A DNA stretch of 64,000 nucleotides from assembly GCA_946221035.1 (NCBI GenBank), contig CAMIME010000002.1, forward strand, positions 37,026 through 101,025. The letters are read 5' to 3'. The DNA is from an uncultured Campylobacter sp. GTDB taxonomy: Bacteria > Actinomycetota > Actinomycetes > Mycobacteriales > Mycobacteriaceae. The translations under genes and the position numbers were made by a program. Below are positions 59,382-64,000 of the stretch, in pieces. The notes under the pieces are model-generated. The model was not told where the DNA came from. It ran no database searches and worked only from the letters and a program-made list of their open reading frames with translations. Position 1 is the stretch's first letter. The number at the start of each line of letters is the position of its first letter.

Positions 59382-59920
59382 GACCTGCACCGCGAGTTGA
59401 ACCGCTCCCACGCCGCCCGCTGCTGCTTGCCAATCAGCACGAGCTGTGCGAACAGCTCTTCCTCGGGTGCGTCGGCGGCGATCTGCACCAGCTGCGCGAC
59501 GGTGCGCTGGAACTGTCGCCGGTACGACATGGACAGCACCTGCTCGGCGTACTCCCGCGCGCGCAGGTCCTGGGCCTGCAGGCCAAGCAACGTTGCCATG
59601 AGCTCAGTGGCGTCGCGCGTGCTCATGCCCTCGCGGGTGCCGCGCGCCGCCAGCTTCGCCACCGCGGTCGCGGAGTCGGTGGGCTGGTCTTCGCCGCACC
59701 GCTCCTCAATAAGCGCGAATAATTTTGCGTAGTGCGGCCGGTAGAAGTCCCCGGCCGTGACCACCTCCACCGCAGCCCGGACGGGCCCCAAGTCGCCGCG
59801 TTGCCCCGCCCACAGCAGCGCGGAAAGGAGCAACGCCTCGCTGTCGTGGCGGGGGTCGTATTCGGCGCGCAGCTCCTCGATCGCGGAGTCATCGAAGGTG
59901 CCGTCGCGGGGCTCGGTCAT
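59378..59920 (-). CDS. Protein with DnaB N-terminal-like domain
   Basis: 180 residues. DSEALLLSALLWAGQRGD ... AAVEVVTAGDFYRPHYAKLFALIEERCGEDQPTDSATAVAKL matches the helical N-terminal domain of replicative helicase DnaB (EqalLgalL ... dFyxpxHxxiFxai). The RecA-like motor domain is absent; the rest is a helical tail. Stand-alone copies of this domain are seen in actinobacteria. Possible binding partner of DnaB or DnaG, otherwise unknown. ATG at 59920. Confidence 0.7.
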   Translation of the reverse strand: MTEPRDGTFDDSAIEELRAEYDPRHDSEALLLSALLWAGQRGDLGPVRAAVEVVTAGDFYRPHYAKLFALIEERCGEDQPTDSATAVAKLAARGTREGMSTRDATELMATLLGLQAQDLRAREYAEQVLSMSYRRQFQRTVAQLVQIAADAPEEELFAQLVLIGKQQRAAWERFNSRCRS

Positions 59921-60011
59921 CGGTATCGCTTCTCAGCTGCGGTTGTCGGGCGCATACGGGTAATTGTAGGGGGGAGCGTCGATAAGCAGGATGCTCCAGC
60001 TGGGCGCGCGC

Positions 60012-60107
60012 CGCAGCCGAACGATGAGAATCGGCCCGTTCGGTAGAGATACCGACCGAGCCGATCTTGCCCGCCTCGACGCAATCGTTGCGCGGGTAGA
60101 TGCTTAG
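60012..60107 (+). pseudogene. 3' remnant of a third flavodoxin copy
   Basis: Reads RSRTMRIGPFGRDTDRADLA then RLDAIVARVDA and TAG at 60105-60107, matching the C-terminal MFGKDT-RVDLARL region of the flavodoxins at 58854 and 61503. Nothing of the first 140 residues remains. As at 62036/62040, its end abuts the end of a minus-strand secreted-protein gene. Confidence 0.7.
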
Positions 60108-60290
60108 AACGGGAGCATCGGCTGGATCATCGGGCCGACCACCGGTGCGAGCACGCCGAGCACGGTGAAGCCACCGGTGCGAGCACGCCGAGCACGGTGA
60201 AGATGACACCGATGATGATGACAGCTGGCTTGAGCGGGCTCATCGGCTCGGACTTGTAGTTCTTGCCGGCGATGCAGGCCTTCACGGCGT
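60104..60290 (-). pseudogene. Remnant of a small secreted membrane protein, with 32-bp duplication
   Basis: Minus-strand reading from 60290: AVKACIAGKNYKSEPMSPLK, PAVIIIGVIFTVLGVLAPV, colinear with the C-terminal half of the intact protein at 62040-62486 (AVQACIEGKDYQSQPMTDTK, AGIIIGVVIAILG). A perfect tandem duplication of 32 bp (60139-60170, 60171-60202) puts it off frame; skipping one copy restores ...VLAPVVGPMIQPMLPF and a stop at 60104. The 5' half is missing. Confidence 0.8.
60139..60202. repeat. Perfect 32-bp tandem duplication
   Basis: Two identical 32-bp units starting CCACCGGTGCGAGCACGCCG. The duplication lies inside the secreted-protein remnant and causes its frameshift; replication slippage is the simple explanation. 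Confidence 0.95.
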
Positions 60291-60420
60291 AAAAGATATC
60301 AAAAGATATCCCGACAAAACGGTGACCTGCATAAACGCTTTCGTGTCAGGGCGATATCCCGACCTATCTCTTTCCTATATCTTTTTTCGCCCTGTGCCGC
60401 GTCAAAAAAGATATCCCTGG
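60291..60420. promoter_or_regulatory. AT-rich region with repeated AAAAGATAT and a hairpin
   Basis: AAAAGATATC is tandemly repeated at 60291-60300 and 60301-60310, recurs at 60406-60415, and its inverse at about 60377-60386. CAGGGCGA (60347-60354) pairs with TCGCCCTG (60387-60394). AAGATATCCC also occurs at 62534-62543 upstream of the intact secreted-protein paralogue, so the element is probably part of that gene family's control region and remains beside the decayed copy. Confidence 0.55.
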
Positions 60421-60442
60421 GGAAATGTAGGACCTGGCCACC

Positions 60443-60600
60443 GTGAGCGTGCAGGAATGGATTGAGGCCAAACTTAACGACGGTGAGGCGCTCAAATCCG
60501 CCGACATCGCCGACTATGCGGGCATTACCACCGAGCAAGCCGGTCATATTTTTCGGCACCCGCGTGACCTCGGACGCGCAAGAATCGATCCGGTAGGCCC
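60443..60600 (+). pseudogene. Gene 5' fragment with HTH-like sequence
   Basis: GTG 60443 opens MSVQEWIEAKLNDGEALKSA and DIADYAGITTEQAGHIFR, a sequence with the look of a small winged or XRE-like helix-turn-helix. After about 50 codons it becomes Arg/Pro-rich and out of register with known sequence as it enters the cyclodeaminase remnant in another frame. Probably the front of a truncated regulator joined to foreign sequence by deletion. Confidence 0.35.
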
Positions 60601-60620
60601 CCGCGCGGTCGTGGCACCCG

Positions 60621-61152
60621 CTGGAAGGCGCCTACCTGGTGATGGGCGGGCAGACGCTGACGCCGGAGTACCTGATCGGCGGGGGTGCGCGAGGTGTCGT
60701 TCACCTTTATTTCCCGGAGCCAACCTGCAGATTGCCCCTACCGGTGGGTCCAGGCGGGCAGTGCCGCGGCGGCCGCGTCGGTGGCCGAAGCGGGGTTGAT
60801 CATCACCGCGATGTCGTCGCCCGAACCGATCCTGTACGCAGAGGATCTGGCTGATGGGGTGATTGTGCTGGCGGTGGGTGCACATACCGTCGATACGCGG
60901 GAGCTCGCGACTGACGTCCTCGCCGGCGCCCAAGTCGTCGTCGAAGACCGCGGCGCCGCGCAGCGCGAGGCCGGCGATGTGGCTCTGGCGGTAGCTGAGA
61001 GGGCCCTGGCCTGGGACGACGCCATCGAACTTGCCGACGTCATCCGCGGCGACGCGACGTTAGACCCGGCGCGCCGGGTGGTATTCAAGACGGTCGGTAT
61101 GCCGTGGGAGGATCTCGCTGTGGCGAAGGCGCTGGTGCGCCACACTGCTTAA
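60621..61152 (+). pseudogene. Ornithine cyclodeaminase-family remnant with internal deletion
   Basis: LEGAYLVMGGQTLTPEYLIG (60621 onward) corresponds to VQGAYLLMGGETLTPQWLI of the gene at 43457. About 55 codons, including the Rossmann GxGxxG motif, are then missing, and after a frame change the sequence resumes with REVSFTFISRSQ, PYRWVQAGSAAA, ITAMSSPEPI, VLAVGAHTVDTREL and VFKTVGMPWEDLAVAKALV to TAA 61150-61152. Dead by deletion plus frameshift. Confidence 0.85.
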
Positions 61153-61379
61153 CCCTGGTGCAGGTACGCGAACCGGCCGTTCGGATTGTTCGGGTTGTTC
61201 CATCCGTACCAGGCCATGAATGCGGCGAGCAGCGCGATGACTGCGATGCCCTGGCCGACCTCGCTGCTCAGCTCGGCGCCAGCAGATCCGCTTTCCGCGT
61301 GGGCCTCGGGGGCGACGGTGGTGGCGGTGCCAGTCACCAGGGCCACAGCGGTGGCGACGCTGACGAGTTTCTTCTTCAT
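61149..61379 (-). CDS. Small exported membrane protein
   Basis: 76 residues from ATG 61379, with AAAGGA site. Signal peptide MKKKLVSVATAVALVTGTAT, probable cleavage after AHA, then SGSAGAELSSEVGQG, a membrane helix IAVIALLAAFMAWYGW and a short tail (NNPNNPNGRFAYLHQG). No family recognised. The stop overlaps the end of the cyclodeaminase remnant by 4 bp. Confidence 0.7.
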   Translation of the reverse strand: MKKKLVSVATAVALVTGTATTVAPEAHAESGSAGAELSSEVGQGIAVIALLAAFMAWYGWNNPNNPNGRFAYLHQG

Positions 61380-61502
61380 CTTCGGTCCTTTCGGCTTCCG
61401 GCGCTGAGACATCTTCGAAAGTAGTTGATGTGACCTGGGGTCTGCGCCGATTTCTGAAGTAGATCGCAAAACGGTTCATCGAATCCGCTCAGTAGCGCAA
61501 TA

Positions 61503-62036
61503 ATGGAACCCATGGCCTGCAGCATTTACTACGACACTGTCTATGGTTCGACCCGCGAGTACGCCGAGGCGCTGGGGGAGAGGCTGGGGGTCGAAACCTC
61601 CGGTCTCGACCACCCCGAGCAGGTAGAAGCCGACGGCCCGGTGGTGGTCCTCGCTCCCATTCACGGGCCGAGTCATACGGGGGTGAGGTTTGTGAGGTCG
61701 CTGCCGGAGGACGTCGTTAAGCAGTGGCCCATTGCGCTGGTGACTGTCGGGATGTCGCTTGATGACTATGCCGTGGCCACCGACGCCGCTGCCGGCATGC
61801 TCGGTGACCGGGCCGAGCGGGTGACCAGGTTCTATGTGCCGGGGCGCCTCAACTATTCGGAGCTTTCCCCGAAGCACTCGACGGTGATGAAGGGGATTGT
61901 GGGAGCGCTGCGGCTGAAGCCGAAGAAGTCGGACAACGAACTCTCGATGATTGAGATGTTCGGCAAAGACACCAACCGCGTCGACCTGGCTCGGCTCGAC
62001 GCGGTGGAGGAGTGGGTCCGACAGCGGTCGGAGTGA
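61503..62036 (+). CDS. Flavodoxin-domain protein, intact copy 2
   Basis: 177 residues from ATG 61503 (MEPMACSIYYD); ATG 61515 (MACSIYYD) would also serve. The phosphate loop YYDTVYGSTREYAEALG, VVVLAPIHGPSHTGVRFV and TRFYVPGRLNYSELSPKHSTVMKG match HemG/menaquinone-dependent flavodoxin-like proteins found in actinobacteria. FMN binding is expected; the electron partner is unknown. It has a damaged paralogue (58854) and a remnant (60012). The stop is 3 bp from the convergent secreted-protein gene. Confidence 0.8.
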   Translation: MEPMACSIYYDTVYGSTREYAEALGERLGVETSGLDHPEQVEADGPVVVLAPIHGPSHTGVRFVRSLPEDVVKQWPIALVTVGMSLDDYAVATDAAAGMLGDRAERVTRFYVPGRLNYSELSPKHSTVMKGIVGALRLKPKKSDNELSMIEMFGKDTNRVDLARLDAVEEWVRQRSE

Positions 62037-62039
62037 CAA

Positions 62040-62486
62040 CTACGGCATCATCTGCTGCAGGAACGGGGCGGCTGCCGTTGCAACTGCGCCGAGGATCGCG
62101 ATGACAACACCGATGATGATGCCTGCCTTCTTGGTGTCGGTCATCGGCTGCGACTGGTAATCCTTGCCCTCGATGCACGCCTGGACGGCTTCCGCGTTAT
62201 TCGCAATCGCGATTGATTCGGCATCGGAGGACCCGAACGCCTCACCGAGGTCAGACGACGCGCGGACTGTAGAGACATTCTCCGCGGTAAATTGCTCGAA
62301 CCGCTTGTCGTTCTTGATCTTATTGCGGTAAACAGTGACCGCCTGAGCCTGGCCGTCCAGCTTGATGGTGCAGGTAGCCATTGTGCCACCACCTTTGACG
62401 GTGGTCGACGCGGCGTCCGCTGCCGGGGCCATGCCGAGGGAAAAGGTCATCGTTGCGGCCAGGGCGGCTGCGGTCATCTTCTTCAC
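62040..62486 (-). CDS. Small exported protein with C-terminal membrane helix, intact copy
   Basis: 148 residues from GTG 62486, with AAAGGAG ribosome site; the longer frame to 62711 runs over the leuS promoter and is rejected. Signal peptide KKMTAAALAATMTFSLGM, cleavage near ADA. The mature part has two cysteines (MATCTIKL, AVQACIEG) and ends in a membrane helix AGIIIGVVIAILGAVATAAA. A decayed copy is at 60104-60290. AAGATATCCC at 62534 lies in its upstream region. Function unknown. Confidence 0.7.
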   Translation of the reverse strand: MKKMTAAALAATMTFSLGMAPAADAASTTVKGGGTMATCTIKLDGQAQAVTVYRNKIKNDKRFEQFTAENVSTVRASSDLGEAFGSSDAESIAIANNAEAVQACIEGKDYQSQPMTDTKKAGIIIGVVIAILGAVATAAAPFLQQMMP

Positions 62487-62543
62487 AGGAGTTCTCCTTT
62501 GACGTGACAGGGAAACAACAGGTTCAGTAATCAAGATATCCCA

Positions 62544-62729
62544 GTGGGACATCCGTCGGATAAAAATCGTCTGGATGGGGGCGGGCGCGCTACCCCCTCG
62601 CCGGTCGCGTGTGTTCAGAAGTCGCAGCGGGGACGACGCTCGCACTGCACCGATTGTCCAGACCGGTCGCGCGCACCACCGCCGCGCCCCGGGAGAGCGC
62701 GCCAACTGCACGGATTAGACTGGCCAACT
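62544..62729. other. Intergenic region with leuS promoter
   Basis: Between the divergent secreted-protein gene and leuS. TAGACT (62716-62721) ends eight nt before the leuS ATG and is its probable -10, making leuS leaderless. No T-box-like leader is visible; the rest is GC-rich sequence without a recognised feature. Confidence 0.5.
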
Positions 62730-64000
62730 ATGACTGAGGCGAACTCCACCGCGAACTCCACCGCGAACCCGCACCGCTATACCGCCGCGCTGGCGAACAC
62801 GATCGAGACCAAGTGGCAGCAGTACTGGAGCGACAATCACACGTTCTACGCGCCGAACCCGGTCGGCGACCTTGCCACCGGAGCCGAGCTTCCCGCAGAC
62901 AAACTCAACGTCCAGGACATGTTCCCGTACCCCTCCGGCGCGGGTCTGCACGTGGGCCACCCGCTGAGCTACATCGCTACGGACGTCTACGCCCGCTACA
63001 ACCGCATGCTGGGCAAGAACGTGCTGCACACGCTAGGTTACGACGCCTTCGGCCTCCCCGCGGAGCAGTACGCTATCCAAACCGGTACGCACCCGCGCAC
63101 GACGACCGAGTCGAACATCAAGAACATGCGCCGCCAGCTGGGCATGCTGGGTCTCGGCCACGATCCGCGCCGCTCGGTGGCCACTACGGATCCGGAGTTC
63201 TACCGCTGGACGCAGTGGATTTTCCTGCAGATTTACAACGCGTGGTTCGACGAGGAGCAGCAGAAGGCCCGCCCGATCGAGGATCTCGTCCAGGACCTGA
63301 TGAAGGGCACCCGCCAGACCAAGGACGGCCGCGACTTCCGCGAGCTCACCACCGAGGAAAAGCACAAGGCGATCGACGAGTTCCGCCTGGTCTACCTCTC
63401 CGAATCCATGGTGAACTGGTGCCCGGGCCTGGGCACGGTTCTCGCGAACGAGGAGGTCACCGCGGACGGGCGAAGCGAGCGCGGTAACTTCCCGGTCTTC
63501 CGCAAGCGCCTCAAGCAGTGGATGATGCGCATCACCGCCTACTCCGACCGGCTTCTCGACGACCTCGAACTCCTCGACTGGCCCGAAAAAGTCATCTCCA
63601 TGCAGCGCAACTGGATCGGCCGCTCCCGCGGCGCGCAGGTCGCGTTCGACTCCGCCGCCGGCGATATCGAGGTCTTCACCACCCGCCCGGACACGCTCTT
63701 CGGCGCCTCCTACGTCGTGCTCGCGCCCGAGCATTCGCTTGTCGACGACCTCACGGCCCCCACCTTCCCGGCAAACACCGACCCTCGCTGGACGTACAAC
63801 CAGGACACCCCGCGTGAGGCCGTCGACGCCTACAAGAAGGCCATCGCCGCGAAGAGCGACGTGGAGCGCCAAGAGAATAAGGAGAAGACGGGTGTATTCC
63901 TCGGTTCCTACGCCGTGAACCCGGTGAATGGGGAAGAGGTGCCCATCTTCATCGCGGACTACGTGCTCACCGGCTACGGCACCGGCGCGATCATGGCGGT
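62730..64000 (+). CDS. leuS: Leucyl-tRNA synthetase, 3' end outside window
   Basis: About 423 residues are in the window. The class I HIGH-type motif appears in MFPYPSGAGLHVGHPLSY (about 64-82), followed by YDAFGLPAEQYAIQTGTHP. LVYLSESMVNWCPGLGTVLANEEV and WMMRITAYSDRLLDDLE are LeuS-specific, and the CP1 editing domain starts with TTRPDTLFGASYVVLA. It attaches leucine to tRNA-Leu. The KMSKS loop and C-terminus lie beyond 64000. ATG 62730 is eight nt after a TAGACT box. Confidence 0.96.
   Translation, partial: MTEANSTANSTANPHRYTAALANTIETKWQQYWSDNHTFYAPNPVGDLATGAELPADKLNVQDMFPYPSGAGLHVGHPLSYIATDVYARYNRMLGKNVLHTLGYDAFGLPAEQYAIQTGTHPRTTTESNIKNMRRQLGMLGLGHDPRRSVATTDPEFYRWTQWIFLQIYNAWFDEEQQKARPIEDLVQDLMKGTRQTKDGRDFRELTTEEKHKAIDEFRLVYLSESMVNWCPGLGTVLANEEVTADGRSERGNFPVFRKRLKQWMMRITAYSDRLLDDLELLDWPEKVISMQRNWIGRSRGAQVAFDSAAGDIEVFTTRPDTLFGASYVVLAPEHSLVDDLTAPTFPANTDPRWTYNQDTPREAVDAYKKAIAAKSDVERQENKEKTGVFLGSYAVNPVNGEEVPIFIADYVLTGYGTGAIMA

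Larger units (their letters stand above)
18276..59987. repeat. Dispersed 11-mer CGTCGATAAGC
   Basis: Eleven exact copies. Plus orientation at 21324, 32355, 33669, 36693, 48607 and 59977; inverse (GCTTATCGACG) at 18276, 35049, 35751, 43738 and 56448. Twelve more fit CGTCGNNAAGC: TC-centre at 10134 and 52839 and inverse at 6663, 12066, 16201, 19512, 36936; AC-centre inverse at 9558 and 63737; AA-centre inverse at 7191 and 53685; TT-centre at 61712. Counted by eye, so a minimum. None found between 21335 and 32354, which contains the low-GC cargo genes. Confidence 0.8.

Noticed and set aside
60139..60202. Two 32-bp units as a CRISPR-like array
   Set aside because: The copies are directly adjacent with no spacer, and lie inside a recognisable coding remnant; a slippage duplication explains them. 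No CRISPR array or cas gene was seen anywhere.

Overview
The window looks like an origin-proximal piece of a high-GC Corynebacterium-type actinobacterial chromosome. Evidence: a trpL-E-G-D-C operon with attenuator, leuS at the right edge, two perfect 16-bp ParB parS sites, TPM/DUF5129-type proteins, and many genes whose start codon lies only 6-8 nt downstream of a TANNNT -10 element (leaderless transcripts). Both edge genes (trpC on the left, leuS on the right) are cut by the window.

Layout. 1-3.7 kb: minus-strand trp operon. 3.7-13.2 kb: small membrane and PH/SHOCT proteins, an SDF-family symporter, then two paralogous genes of unknown function, each just downstream of a parS site, enclosing an AlbA_2/HATPase regulator with a phased operator array, followed by two tandem TPM-like proteins. 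13.6-40.3 kb: a defence island of about 26 kb. Its frame is an SNF2 helicase, a 1525-aa adenine methyltransferase, a 2103-aa DExH/DUF1998 helicase, a UvrD-like helicase and a GIY-YIG nuclease. This resembles class 1 DISARM (drmD, drmMI, drmA+drmB fused), with the big helicase also DruE-like, but there is no phospholipase-D drmC. Nested in the middle are a 1253-aa nuclease-like protein, a Fic protein and an opposite-strand Avs-like STAND NTPase, in DNA of visibly lower GC.

40.3-45.7 kb and 50.2-50.7 kb: a gene graveyard of HipB-type regulators (two intact, two decayed), a frameshifted gene, an SDR dehydrogenase, an amber-interrupted ornithine-cyclodeaminase-like gene and an unknown two-gene module. 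Seven copies of one 16-bp operator link the HipB genes and the cyclodeaminase promoter region. 45.9-50.1 kb: a giant wall-facing protein built of six trypsin-like repeats, only one of which keeps a complete catalytic triad. 50.8-59.9 kb: LEM-3-type GIY-YIG protein, double AAA+ CbbX-like ATPase, secreted CAP/coiled-coil protein, membrane protein, flavodoxin copy with a damaged start, and a DnaB-N-like protein. 60.0-62.5 kb: remnants and intact paralogues of flavodoxin, ornithine cyclodeaminase and a small secreted membrane protein. 62.7 kb to the end: leuS.

A dispersed 11-mer, CGTCGATAAGC, occurs eleven times exactly, and at least 23 times as CGTCGNNAAGC. It is absent from the low-GC cargo segment. 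I know of no described role for it.
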